From the NCBI GenBank assembly GCA_964019155.1, contig OZ025243.1, positions 6,171,365 to 6,235,364 of the forward strand: a stretch of 64,000 nucleotides of DNA, in the 5' to 3' direction. Source of the stretch: Osedax fenrisi. Lineage: Eukaryota; Annelida; Polychaeta; Sabellida; Siboglinidae. The notes below the pieces were generated by a model, which saw nothing but the letters and a program-made list of their open reading frames with translations, ran no database searches and had not been told where the DNA came from. The position numbers were made by a program, and so were the translations under genes. Positions within the stretch are counted from its first letter, which is position 1. Each line of letters opens with the position of its first letter. Positions 36,126-46,800 of this stretch are shown piece after piece.

Positions 36126-36204
36126 CACAATCACGTAAACAAGCACGTACACGAGCGCAAACAATGTCACGTGATAATCACATCAAGCACACACGTCACA
36201 CTAG

Positions 36205-36287
36205 AATCACCGCGAAATTATCGTGTCCCATGCGTCTACACAAATATCCGCTGGACACCCAAGAATGCCCCATGATGTTCGAAAGTT
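36205..36287 (+). CDS. Receptor exon 6: Cys-loop
   Basis: Reads (K)ITAKLSCPMRLHKYPLDTQE, then CPMMFES. The two Cys are separated by exactly 13 residues with the PLD turn (CPMRLHKYPLDTQEC), the defining Cys-loop of the receptor superfamily. Aligns with GlyR [21 protein letters not shown]. Acceptor TCACACTAG, donor AGTT|gttagt; entry phase 2 and exit phase 1 fit both neighbours. Its 83 bp equals, as I recall, the vertebrate GlyR exon for this segment. Easily missed, because it is short and lies between a satellite and CA repeats. Confidence 0.93.
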
Positions 36288-37055
36288 GTTAGTACACAAA
36301 CGTATATGTGTATGTATATTATGTTTATATATAGAGCTATCTATCTCGTATGTTGTGCATTATTATTTTCATTATATATATATATATATATTTATATATT
36401 TAACCATGACATGTTGGCTACTAATACAAATTGTCCATTGTATTACATAATATAATGTATATAGTCTCGTAGAAAATATAATTATATATATATATAATTA
36501 TAGTTATATATAATAAATATGACATATAATGTGTATTATATAATATATACTTTACATTCTAGATATCGGGTAGTATTAAACTAGTCCAAAGTGCAGAATA
36601 GCGAACGTCCATCGGACGTCGTCCAATCACTTTTGAAAACTAAAATTCTTAACACTAAATATTCAACAATAAATGATAGATATGAACAAATGTCACCATG
36701 TAAATATTAGCCACGCATATAGTAAATATCTATTATATATTAATACCGTAAACTGAATATTAAAAACACTTGTTCTATCTATGGATACCATGTCAATATT
36801 GGGGCCCAATTGATGTTAGTTTAAACACTAATGAAATGTATTTACTATAAAACAATTCCCTGTGTAATAATATACATATTGTATAACATACACACATATA
36901 GTTACAATTTTTTCTAACATGTCAGCATCCATGAATTATGATGATTATATGTAATATCTATTTCTATATATTTTATTATTTATATAATGTAATTGCATTG
37001 TATTTAATATATAATAATATATCCCCAATTATTGATTCATATACATATACATACG

Positions 37056-37108
<53 letters not shown>

Positions 37109-37585
37109 ATATGTATTATGGAGTTATTTATAGTGATATCAATAATAAATCAATATATAAAATATGTATAAAAACAGTATGCCAACCATCCTGCTATCGT
37201 CATCAGATGTTATTATTATAGAAACTCAATATTGCGGTTTTGTTTTAGAAATATATCTTATAATATAGGTACGTAATATATTATAGGTATTATATATCGG
37301 TTAGATATTATATATATATATATGTGCATTATGTAATATTATGTTGATACACTTTGAAAATATGTGATTTCTGTAGCATGGGAATATGATTTAGATGGAC
37401 AGATGTATAGACTTCCGTTATATCTACGCAACGTACCAACTGTCACTGTCTATCTGACCACCTGACTACCTGACCACCTGTACAGTGTACAGTGTACACC
37501 TGACCACCTGTACTTCTGTTACAATACCACACACGCGTACAACACAACGCACGCGTACATCAACAACGCACGCACACACACGCAG
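36288..37585. other. Intron 6
   Basis: AT-rich, with (TA)n at 37068-37100 and 37310-37322. The last 100 bases are short CACGCGTACAACA and ACCTGTACAGTGTAC repeats running up to the exon 7 acceptor. Confidence 0.7.
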
Positions 37586-37717
37586 TCGGATACACGATGG
37601 ATCACATATTCTACAAGTGGTTGAACAAACCCGTCCAGTTCGAGGATCTTCTAGAGCTTCCTCAATTCCGATTGGTCGACTACGCGCTAAACGACTGCTC
37701 CCAGAACTACACCACAG
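37586..37717 (+). CDS. Receptor exon 7: loops B and C (first Cys of the second disulfide)
   Basis: Entry codon T|TC gives Phe: FGYTMDHIFYKW, then LNKPVQFEDLLELPQFRL, VDYALNDCSQNYTT. With the previous exon it forms ESFGYTM, the loop B motif of GlyR. LELPQFRL matches LTLPQF. The Cys in NDCSQ pairs with the Cys in AYPCLEV of exon 8; ten residues lie between them as in GlyR and GluCl, so loop C is split by the 7.3 kb intron 7. NYT is a possible glycosylation site. The donor ACAG|gtccgc is weak at +3/+4 and sits in CCGCCCACCCA repeats. Confidence 0.95.
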
Positions 37718-38679
37718 GTCCGCCCACCCACCCGCCCACCCGATACACACGTGAATGAATCAATAAATTAACATAGTTTATTGAGATCATAAAGTAAATA
37801 CAATATAGCAAATACATATATTTTACATTGAATACGTGCAATACTAGATAAATGACTGCAATAGAATAGCAGCTTTAAAATTAAAAGCGCTCAATATGTT
37901 ACGTAATAGTTCAGACAATCTGACCTTATAAGGTATAGTGGTCAACACATTCTAATATTGATACTATTAGTGTTAGGTACCAGCTGGTGCACTTGGTCGA
38001 TGTATTGTTATAGATAGTATACTATCATATACTATCATATACTATCATATACTATCATACTATCATATATATATATGCGACGGAAGTTCTTGAAATACGA
38101 GTATTTAATAATAACAATATCAGATGTGGTGTTCAGAATGAGCCTGACATAGGAGACAATAGAAAATATCGATACTCCGACATGTCATATATAATAATAA
38201 TAATAATAATATCAGATTCAGTTGATGACCGAGATCAAAAACCCAGGTATGGTATAGAAGTTCTATTGAACTTATCGAGATACCAACCTGCTCTTGGTAA
38301 TGAGAGAATTAATACAAAATGAATAAATACAAAATGAATAAATATAAATAAATATTTTACAATTCTATATTGTTCATTCGTGTTCTGTCTCATAAAAAAG
38401 CAATACAATAAAATTAAATATATCTCTCAATACCAAGAAATCATCATGTATATAACAATAAAATAATAATAAAATATAATAAAAATATATAATAAAATAT
38501 TAAAAAATGTAAAAAGATACTAAAATAATAAATAAGTTAAACTATAAAAATCAAAGAAAACTAAAGACCAAAGGCTAGAGATAAAAATATGTACAATACG
38601 AACAATTTAAAAGATCTAAAAAGAAGAAAAGATGATCATGTAAATAAAATAACAAACAATACAGATAAGGTGTAAGTGA

Positions 38680-41193
38680 TTAAATATAACTATTTAAAAG
38701 CATGTTTTTAATATGTATTATAAAAGTATTCAAATTCGTCAAAGATGATGTGGTTATATTTAAAGAATTCCATAAATATGCGCCTTTGTAACGAATACTA
38801 AATTTATCATGATCAAATCTTATTTTTGGTATTAAGAATGTTCTATTTAACCTAAAAGTATATAAAGAGCAATTATAGGTAAATAACTTACAAATTGAAC
38901 TATGCAAATAATGATTGTTATATATTCTAAACATATATTTATAAATGGATATATTTATTATATCTTTAAATTTAAGAATGTTATGTCTTAAAAAAATGTA
39001 ATCAATATTGGTTTTGTTATCAAGTTTATATATTGCTCTCATACATTTATTTTGTAAAATTTGAATACATTTTATATTGCTATGGTAAGTACTTCCCCAT
39101 ATAATAGAACAATAATTAATATGACTATGAAAAAAAGAAAAATATAGCATAACTAAAGTATTAATATTAAATTTATATTTATATCTATGTAGTAAACTAA
39201 GTCCATAGTAAAGTTTATTTTTAATATTATTTATTTGCATTTTCCAATTTCGATTTTCGTCAATTAAAATGCATAAGAATTTAAAATTAGTTGATTGTTT
39301 TATGGCTATATTATTTATTTTGATGTTCAATTTATGTTTAACTCTTGTGCGATGGAATACAATTAATTTTGTTTTATCAATATTAAGAACTAGCTTATTA
39401 CCACAAAGCCAGTCACATATTAAAACTAAAGTAGAATTTATTTCTTTTTCTAGATCATTTAACTTATGAGACTTAAATGTTAAAGTTGTGTCGTCAGCAA
39501 AAAGAGTAAAATTGCATGTATTAGTTATATTAGGTAAATCATTTATGTACATTAAAAATAATACTGGTCCCAAAACTGAACCTTGTGGTACACCACATTT
39601 ATTCGGAAGTATTTTAGAATTGGTATTATTATAGCTTACGAATTGATACCTGTTTGTCAAATAACTTTTTAATAATGACAAAGTGATACCTCTGAAACCA
39701 TATATATATAATTTGTTTAATAAAATTTCATGATTAATAGTATCGAAAGCCTTTTTTAAATCAATCGATATTGTGGATATGAATAATTTGTAATTTATAT
39801 TTAAGTAATCGATATAATTTATCAAAGCATCACATGTTGATATAGATTTTTGAAATCCAAATTGAGAATTGTTTATTAAAGAATTTTTATCTAAAAATGA
39901 AAACATTCTTACTTTTAAAATTTTTTCAAAAATTTTTGAGAATTGTGATGTCAATGATATTGGCCTATAATTCGAGCAATCATTTTTATTTCCTTTTTTA
40001 TATAAAATTATAACTTTAGATGTTTTAAGTACATCAGGGTAAACACCATTTTCAATGCATTTATTAAATAAAATTGATAAAATATTACTAATGGATAAAA
40101 TAATGTTACGTATTAAAAAAAAGTTAAAATCATGGGAATCCGTACTATATTTTGAATCACAATTATATACAATATTTTCAATTTCTATTGATGAAACAGG
40201 CTTTATAAAAATTGAACTCTTATTACTAGTAATATTTTCATATATATTTTGATTAGAGTATGGTATATTTTTATTTAATTCAACACCTATATTTGAAAAA
40301 TATGAATTGAACATATTAGCATTTTGTAAATCTGTTAATTTATTATCAATAATAGTTCCTGATTTTTTATTATTTCCTATAACTTTATTTAATGTACGCC
40401 AAGTATTTTTAATATTATTATTTTTTATTTTATTTTCATAATATTTTTTCTCTGTATATTTTAATATTTTCATTAAGCAATTTTTATAATTTTTATATAC
40501 ATTTATTAGTGAATGATTATTTAAAGATTTTTTATACATTTTATTCTTTTTACCTATGAATTTAAGGATGGAAGGGGTTAGCCATAGTTTATCAAAAACT
40601 CCAGATTTAATTTTAACTTTTTTTAATGGACAATATATAATATATGAATTAGTTAATGTAGAGAAAAATTTTTTAAAAGATATATGAATATCAGATTGAG
40701 TTAAAATGAAAGACCAATTTATATTAGTAAGATTATTATTAAAATTTAAAATATTTTGATCTGAATGATCCCTAATATATTTATAAGAGTTTTTCGTTTT
40801 TATATTAATATTTTTTTTAAAAATACAGAATATCGGTAAATGATCACTGATATCAGTCAAGAGAACGCCATTAAAAAGTGGCAAAGATAAAAAATGTGTG
40901 TAAATATTATCGATAATAGAATTTGTTTGATTAGTTATATGGGTAGGTTTAGTGATTGTCGCTATTAAATTTAGGGAATAACGAGTATCAATAAAAAAGT
41001 TAGTACTTGTATGGGAATTATGATTATTTATATTTATATTGAAATCGCCTGTTAAAATTAATGATTTATTTAGATGACGATTAAATGTATTATATATAAT
41101 ATCAGTAAATTCAATTATATTAAATATAGGTGCTTTATATATACCTGATAGTAAATAATTAATATGTTCATATATAAATGAGATCGTAACCAT
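38680..41193 (-). CDS. Retrotransposon ORF2: endonuclease C-terminal half plus reverse transcriptase (L2/CR1-like)
   Basis: 837 codons without a stop. Residues 1-125 are the C-terminal half of an APE-type endonuclease (GDFN at 49-52, SDHLP at 116-120). The RT follows: SNYRPISL 407-414, QFGF 444-447, DLKKAFDTINHE 478-489, CGVPQGSVLGPVLF 533-546, and catalytic FADD 565-568. The order matches L2/CR1/Jockey-group elements. The frame is broken upstream: the endonuclease N-terminal half lies at 41200-41624 in other frames. The element is inserted antisense in receptor intron 7. The internal Met at 41193 is not the natural start. Its AT-rich codon use (Asn, Ile, Lys) differs from the receptor exons. 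Confidence 0.93.
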   Translation of the reverse strand: MVTISFIYEHINYLLSGIYKAPIFNIIEFTDIIYNTFNRHLNKSLILTGDFNININNHNSHTSTNFFIDTRYSLNLIATITKPTHITNQTNSIIDNIYTHFLSLPLFNGVLLTDISDHLPIFCIFKKNINIKTKNSYKYIRDHSDQNILNFNNNLTNINWSFILTQSDIHISFKKFFSTLTNSYIIYCPLKKVKIKSGVFDKLWLTPSILKFIGKKNKMYKKSLNNHSLINVYKNYKNCLMKILKYTEKKYYENKIKNNNIKNTWRTLNKVIGNNKKSGTIIDNKLTDLQNANMFNSYFSNIGVELNKNIPYSNQNIYENITSNKSSIFIKPVSSIEIENIVYNCDSKYSTDSHDFNFFLIRNIILSISNILSILFNKCIENGVYPDVLKTSKVIILYKKGNKNDCSNYRPISLTSQFSKIFEKILKVRMFSFLDKNSLINNSQFGFQKSISTCDALINYIDYLNINYKLFISTISIDLKKAFDTINHEILLNKLYIYGFRGITLSLLKSYLTNRYQFVSYNNTNSKILPNKCGVPQGSVLGPVLFLMYINDLPNITNTCNFTLFADDTTLTFKSHKLNDLEKEINSTLVLICDWLCGNKLVLNIDKTKLIVFHRTRVKHKLNIKINNIAIKQSTNFKFLCILIDENRNWKMQINNIKNKLYYGLSLLHRYKYKFNINTLVMLYFSFFHSHINYCSIIWGSTYHSNIKCIQILQNKCMRAIYKLDNKTNIDYIFLRHNILKFKDIINISIYKYMFRIYNNHYLHSSICKLFTYNCSLYTFRLNRTFLIPKIRFDHDKFSIRYKGAYLWNSLNITTSSLTNLNTFIIHIKNMLLNSYI

Positions 41194-41624
41194 ATCATAA
41201 GCATCATTGACAGATAATGATAAATTATCAATTAATTTATATTTAATATTATTATTAATGAAAATGGAAACTCCACCTCCACGCTATTATTTCTTACTAT
41301 ATGTTCAGATGAATAATTAGGAATATTAAATAAGTGTTTATTAGATGTAGTTAGCCATGATTAAGTTATTACAATAATCATAAAGTTTATTTTTAAATAT
41401 AAAAGGTAATCAGTAATAGAATCGAAATTTTTAGGAATACTCCGAGCATTAAAATGAATAATAGATAATTTACGACATATATTTAAATTTAATAAATTAT
41501 CATAATATTTACACTGTAAAAAAGTTTTATTTATATTATCGATTAAATTAGAATCGCATTTTAGTTCGTCAGGAATGTAATTATAAGTTAAGACTTTATT
41601 AATTGATGGTGAACTAAATTGCAT
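41194..41624 (-). pseudogene. ORF2 5' part: endonuclease N-terminal half, broken
   Basis: From ATG 41624 the frame runs through LSIIHFNARSIPKNFDSI, the N-terminal motif of APE-type endonucleases, to IVIT followed by TAA. The stop replaces the Glu codon of the conserved ITExWL motif, whose Glu is catalytic. The frame continues SWLTTSNKHLFNIP after it. At about 41285 a one-base shift separates this from RGGGVSIFINN, which continues into the 837-codon frame. So ORF2 has one nonsense change and one frameshift, and this copy cannot make an intact protein. Confidence 0.85.
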
Positions 41625-42165
41625 AACTAATATATAAATAGAGAAGAAAACGATATGTAAAAAAACAATGGAAGCTAAACAAATAAATTAAATAGAACTA
41701 AATTAAAAGATATATAATGATGAAAAAATGCAATACTGAATAAGCCTGAAACTATAAAATATAAAGTATAAAAATAAACCTGAATTGAATAAAATATAAT
41801 AAAACTATAAAAACTATATACTTTTAAATTATAATACTTGTATGTAAATTCAATAAAATGTAAATGGTATTATATAATATTGGTAAAAATGTAATACTGA
41901 ATAAACCTGAAATGACTGAAAAATAAATAAAACTATAAAAACTGTATAAACTTTTAATACTTGTGTATGTAATTAATGTTATGTGTTATTATATAATATT
42001 GTTAAAAATATAATACTGAATAAGCCTGAAGTTAGTTAAAGATTATGTTTACAAATATAAATTTTATAAATTAAATATAAAGTATACATGCAAAATATTA
42101 ATGAAGAGAAAAAATAATAAAAATAAAAAATATATATATATATATATAGACAATATATTTTAATT
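41625..42165 (-). mobile_element. Spacer between retrotransposon ORF1 and ORF2
   Basis: Non-coding and AT-rich. Contains two to three degenerate copies of a roughly 130-bp unit with AATACTGAATAARCCTGAA and AAAACTATAAAAACT. (TA)n at about 42130-42148 abuts the ORF1 stop. Confidence 0.65.
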
Positions 42166-42888
42166 TTATTTAATTTGATTATATTTATCCAATTGATTAA
42201 TATTATTGATTGAGATTATTGATTTTAAATCTTCTTTATTTGTATTAATATATACAGTATCTTTATAAATCCAGGTTTTATTTATTTTTCCTGCTTTTCT
42301 CAATTGTCTAGTTTTATAAAATATGTTATGTGTATTGAAATTTAATTGCTGGCTTATATATATTTTAGTGTCAAATAGTTTATTTTTATTTTTAAATATT
42401 TTTAATTTTGTCTCTAAACTATCTAACTTAATTATATATTTAGTACACTCTATATCATCTAATACATCATCAGTTTCAGATTTTTTATTGTTATTAGTAT
42501 TTAATTTATGTATATTTAAAATATTATTATATGATAACTTTGTATCCAATTTTTTATTTATAAAATCCGTAAAACTATTAGTATTATTAAAATCAGTTTT
42601 TAAATTAAAATCTGTATTTGTATTGGTAAAAATTATATTATTAGCAATATCTTTATTATTCTCTATATCCTTAAGTGTATTAGTTATTGTATCGATATCA
42701 ATACTATTATTATTTTGTATTTGACTATTACTAATTGTTTCTTTAAATATATTGTTTTCCTTTGTTAAATTTAAAATTATATTTGTCTGATAATCAACTT
42801 TATCATTTAATTTATTAATTTTATCTGATAAATCTTGAATTAATTTATATAGTTTATCATTAGAAATTGGTGACATAGTAATAATCAA
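42166..42888 (-). CDS. Retrotransposon ORF1 protein
   Basis: 240 codons, intact. The N-terminal third (about 10-55) has heptad-like LYKLIQDLSDKINKLNDKV, a likely coiled coil for trimerisation. The middle is Asn/Asp/Thr-rich. The C-terminal part has YISQQLNFNTHNIFYKTRQL, then RKAGKINKTWIYKDTVYI. This resembles the baculovirus-FP-like / L1-ORF1-like RNA-binding end (xLTxxNxxLFxxARxLKKxGKIxxxW) of many CR1/L2 ORF1 proteins. It lies about 540 bp upstream of ORF2 on the same strand, as expected for a bicistronic non-LTR element. The C-terminal match is from memory of the family pattern. Confidence 0.75.
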   Translation of the reverse strand: MIITMSPISNDKLYKLIQDLSDKINKLNDKVDYQTNIILNLTKENNIFKETISNSQIQNNNSIDIDTITNTLKDIENNKDIANNIIFTNTNTDFNLKTDFNNTNSFTDFINKKLDTKLSYNNILNIHKLNTNNNKKSETDDVLDDIECTKYIIKLDSLETKLKIFKNKNKLFDTKIYISQQLNFNTHNIFYKTRQLRKAGKINKTWIYKDTVYINTNKEDLKSIISINNINQLDKYNQIK

Positions 42889-43660
42889 TAATTAATATTA
42901 TTTAAATATCAATATTTAAAGATAATATGTATAGGCCTACCAATAGTTATATAATTATATAATATAAATTTAAGAAGCTATATAGTATAATATATAAATA
43001 TAATGAAGAAATAACTATAATACGTAACTATAAAAAAATGAACTAATATAAAAATGTAAATAAATTAAACTAGAATAAATCAGTGAAGCGTACAATTAGT
43101 TTTTAATACTATTTATTTATGTATATTATTAAAAATATATAATATAAATGTAAGTTATAATTATACTAATGAAGATATAATATATTAATAATTACTTTAA
43201 TAATTAATTTAATATATACATACTGGAAAAATATTCATCATGTATAAACAAAATCAATACATATATACAAACAAATATTTATAATATATAAACAGAATAT
43301 AATATGGAATGTAATGCATTGAATAAATAATTCTAAAATAAAATAAGCTATTGTTCACTTATCTTGAATTGATTTTATAGAAATTAAATGTAAAATGTAA
43401 AATTGAAAACACGACCGTTCAATAAGAGAGACAGAACACGAATTATATGAACAAATACTAATATAATATAAATATAAAAATAAATTAAATATTGTATAAT
43501 AACAATAGATACTAAATAATAACTTACTCGTTAAGTTGTAACGCTAACCTCGATATATCGACGACCATGTTAAACAGTCGCATACAAAGTAGTGCATCGT
43601 AACCTCGTTAACTAAACACCTCGTTAATGATTCGGCTACGTAAGCAAACCTCACCAATGT
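42889..43660 (-). mobile_element. Probable 5' UTR of the retrotransposon and flank
   Basis: AT-rich. At 43428-43454 it holds GAGACAGAACACGAATT and a further ATGAACAA. The reverse complement of this, apart from a 5-base insertion, is at 38370-38391 on the other side of the element. The 5' boundary of the element is not clear. Confidence 0.4.
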
Positions 43661-43668
43661 GTGATTAG

Positions 43669-44020
43669 TAGTGATGGGATCTAGCCGAGTAATTTCGAGT
43701 CGGTTTCGAGTAATTAAAATTTCCAAATTACGATTTCGAGTTGGTTTCGAGTAATATCGAGTAATTTCAAATCGGTTTCAAGTGATATCGAGTAATTTCG
43801 AGTCGGTTTCGAGTAATCCAGAATTTACATTTAAAAATGAAACTATGTTAATATATTAAATATATGCCGAATTTAAAAATGTATTATTATCGAAATAAAT
43901 ATATTGAAACTGAAACCGTTTTGAAACCATTATCTTTGAAACTGAAACCGTTTCGAAACCCTTGTCTTTGAAACTGAAACCGTTTCGAAACCTTAACATT
44001 GGGTTTCATTCCCATCACTG
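43669..44020. mobile_element. hAT-type MITE with perfect 8-bp duplication
   Basis: Starts TAGTGATGGGATC and ends, read inverted, CAGTGATGGGAATGAAACCC. Identical flanks GTGATTAG at 43661-43668 and 44021-44028 are the 8-bp target duplication of hAT transposons. The inside is made of GAGTAATTTCGAGTCGGTTTC units on the left and GAAACTGAAACCGTTTCGAA units on the right. No coding capacity. Distinct from family A. Confidence 0.92.
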
Positions 44021-44134
44021 GTGATTAGATATAGATGAGTCATTATTTCAGAGGAACATTCGCCACCGAATTCGTGATTAATAATCGCGGTTAAATTAAA
44101 ATCAAATATCGCCACAATTCGCAAATACGGTGTT

Positions 44135-44985
44135 CGGCGCCGGCGTCATATAATAAATCGTCCCTATTGTAATAAATCGTCGATATTTCACTAAATACAC
44201 ATACGAATCGCTTCAAATTTAAACCACATATAACTAGTATGTATATACACATATGTGGGAAAAATCAACGTCTAATTATGCTTTAAAATAAAGTAATACT
44301 CAAATATATAAAGTAGAATGGAGATGAATTTAATAATACCAGATTAAACGATAATAAATTAATATTTTAAAATTCTGAATCGACAGAAGTTATTATTTTT
44401 CAATGTTAAGTATAATACTATAAGATCGTATTATAAAATTGTCTCTATATACCATTTTAATTAAAAAACATTATACTCATTTATATTCGTGAATATAAAC
44501 CTTTACCAAAGGGCGTTACATATACTCTATTTATAACTTAATGCGGGTGTCACGCGCTCAACACCCGCATTAAATTCAAATTACAACTATTTCAATAATT
44601 AACTGAAAATGTGTATAATGTTTTTTAATTAAAATAGTACATAGAGACAATTTTAGAATACGATCTTATAGTATTAGACCTAGAATTGAAAAATAATAAC
44701 TTCTGTCGATTCAGAATTTTAAAATATTGATTTATTATCGTTTAATCTGGTATATTTAAAGTCATCTCAATTCTACTTTATATATTTGAGTATTACTTTA
44801 TTTTAAAGCATAATTAGACGTTGATTTTTCCCACATATGTGTATATACATACTAGTTATATGTGGTTTAAATTTGAAGCAATTCGTATGTGTATTTAGTG
44901 AAATATCATCGATTTTGTTATCACGTGACAATCGGGGACGATTTTTAGGATGGGGACGAAGTATTATATGACACCGGCTTATTAC
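44135..44985. repeat. Large inverted repeat (foldback element) before exon 8
   Basis: The left arm (about 44135-44475) and right arm (about 44625-44985) are near-exact reverse complements: for example AAATACACATACGAATCGCT against the complement of GCAATTCGTATGTGTATTT, TATACACATATGTGGGAAAA, and AATTCTGAATCGACAGAAG. The spacer holds two smaller perfect hairpins: TATATTC/GAATATA and AATGCGGGTGT/ACACCCGCATT. The outer edges have GTCATATAAT and CGTCCC motifs with small indels. It looks like a foldback DNA transposon. No transposase seen. Confidence 0.9.
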
Positions 44986-45065
44986 CGCACCTATGACGTC
45001 ACCACTCACTCCGCACACACCACTCACTCCGCACACTCCGCACACACCGCACACCGCACACACAG

Positions 45066-45226
45066 GGGCCTACCCGTGTCTGGAGGTGAAATTCATGTTG
45101 AAGCGGGACATCGGTTTCTACATGATCCAATTGTACATACCCAGTGTGCTGATAGTGATCCTGTCGTGGATAGCTTTCTGGATCAGCGTGGACGCCATAC
45201 CCGCCCGGGTTACCATAGGGTTACTG
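45066..45226 (+). CDS. Receptor exon 8: second Cys, M1 and first third of M2
   Basis: The entry codon G|GG gives Gly: GAYPCLEVKFMLKRDIGFYM, then M1 IQLYIPSVLIVILSWIAFWI, then SVDAIPARVTIGLL and phase-0 donor CTG|gttagt. CLEVKF matches CIEARF of GlyR (second disulfide). PAR at -2' to 0' is the anion-selectivity motif. M2 then reads R0' V1' T2' I3' G4' L5' L6', and exon 9 supplies T7' onward. GlyR has Thr at 6'; Leu here is unusual. The last 12 bases of this exon are repeated in the following minisatellite. Confidence 0.95.
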
Positions 45227-46490
45227 GTTAGTACTAGGTGCATGCCCCTATTGGGGGGTAATGGGGTTCTGGTTAGTACGAGGTACATGTCCCCATGGGG
45301 GGGGGGTAATGGGGTTACTGGTTAGTACGAGGTGCATGCCCCCATTGGGGGGGGGGTAATGGGGTTACTGGTTAGTACTAGGTACATGCCCCCATTGGGG
45401 GGTAATGGGGTTACTGGTTAGTACGAGGTGCATGCCCCTATTGGGGGGGGGGGGTAATGGGGTTACTGGTTAGTACGATGTGCATCCCCCATTGGGGGGG
45501 TAATGGGGTTACTGGTTAGTACTAGGTACATGCCCCCATTGGAGGGGGGGTAATGGGGTTACTGGTTAGTACTAGGTACATGTCCCTATGGGGGGGGGGG
45601 GGTAATGGGGTTACTGGTTAGTACGAGGTGCATGCCCCCATTGGGGGGGGGGGATAATGGGGTTACTGGTTAGTACTAGGTACATGCCCCATTGGGGGGG
45701 TAATGGGGTTACTGGTTAGTACGAGGTGCATGCCCCTATTGGGGGGGGGGGTAATGGGGTTACTGGTTAGTACGAGGTGCATGCCCCCATTGGGGGGGGG
45801 GATAATGGGGTTACTGGTTAGTACTAGGTACATGCCCCATTGGGGGGGTAATGGGGTTACTGGTTAGTACGAGGTGCATGCCCCTATTGGGGGGGGGGGT
45901 AATGGGGTTACTGGTTAGTACGAGGTGCATGCCCCCATTGGGGGGGTAATGGGGTTACTGGTTAGTACTAGGTACATGCCCCCATTGGGGGGGGGGGTAA
46001 TGGGGTTACTGGTTAGTACTAGGTACATGCCCCCATTGGGGGGGTAATGGGGTTACTGGTTAGTACTAGGTACATGCCCCCATTGGGGGGGGGGGTAATG
46101 GGGTTACTGGTTAGTACTAGGTACATGCCCCCATTGGGGGGGGGGGTAATGGGGTTACTGGTTAGTACTAGGTACATGTCCCTATGGGGGGGGGGGGTAA
46201 TGGGGTTACTGGTTAGTACTAGGTACATGTCCCCATTGGGGGGGTAATGGGGTTACTGGTTAGTACTAGGTACATGCCCCCATTGGGGGGGGGGTAATAG
46301 GGTTACTGGTTAGTACTAGGTACATGCCCCCATTGGGGGGGGTAATGGGGTTACTGGTTAGTACTAGGTACATGCCCCCATTGGGGGGGGTAATGGGGTT
46401 ACTGGTTAGTACGAGGTGCATGCCCCCATTGGGGGGGGTAATGGGGTTACTGGTTAGTACGAGGTACATGCCCCCATTAGGGGGTAATGG
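45212..46490 (+). repeat. Minisatellite made of exon 8 donor sites
   Basis: About 26 copies of a 45-53 bp unit: AATGGGGTTACTGGTTAGTAC, then KAGGTRCATGCCCCCATT and a run of 6-13 G. The first copy is the exon 8 / intron 8 boundary itself (ATAGGGTTACTG|gttagtac), so nearly every unit carries the 3' end of the exon and a complete donor. Early donors end at 45226, 45271, 45320, 45370 and 45416. Unit length varies with the G-run. Using the donor at 45271 would add 45 bases in frame without a stop. Confidence 0.95.
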
Positions 46491-46800
46491 GGCTACTAGG
46501 TAGTAATGGAGCCATTCCCCCCCCCCAATTAATGGAGCAAAGGGCTACCGCCTATTGCGGAACCCATTCCCTCATTAGGAATGTAATAGGGCTACTTGTA
46601 ATTTGGGAAAACAGCCAGCATTAGAGGGGTAATGGGTAGTACAAGGTGCATGCCCTATTAGGGATATCATAGTTATTTGGATATTACGGGGTGAACGGCG
46701 TTCTCTGCACGCCCCCATTAAGGGTTTAATACTGCAACCGGACCCCATTAAGGGTGTAATAAGGACAACGGTTAATAACTAATGGGGGTATATATACCAT
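46491..46800. repeat. Degenerate tail of the donor minisatellite
   Basis: Scattered remains of the unit: TGGGGCTACTAGGTAGTAAT, GGTAGTACAAGGTGCATGCC, and GCCCCCATTAAGGGT twice. This indicates older, decayed copies at the distal end of the array. Confidence 0.8.

Larger units (their letters stand above)
37718..45065. other. Intron 7, about 7.3 kb
   Basis: Contains an ACTATCATAT tandem repeat (about 38018-38065), an (AAT)n run (38191-38212), a nearly complete two-ORF retrotransposon on the minus strand, a hAT-type MITE with perfect target duplication, and an inverted repeat of about 850 bp ending some 80 bases before exon 8. Confidence 0.8.

Noticed and set aside
35973..36204. Idea that the exon 6 acceptor (CACACTAGAATC) gave rise to the neighbouring TACTAGAATA satellite
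   Set aside because: Only seven bases are shared and the array ends about 220 bp before the acceptor; chance is sufficient.
37466..37754. Open frames on both strands across exon 7
   Set aside because: Frames not matching the receptor; exon 7 is fully explained by the +3-phase reading with splice sites.
39269..42724. Plus-strand open frames within the retrotransposon
   Set aside because: Antisense to ORF1/ORF2, low-complexity Leu/Ile/Phe composition.
46019..46469. Open frames with MYLVLTSNPITPP or VSTRYMPPLGG repeats
   Set aside because: By-products of the donor-site minisatellite.
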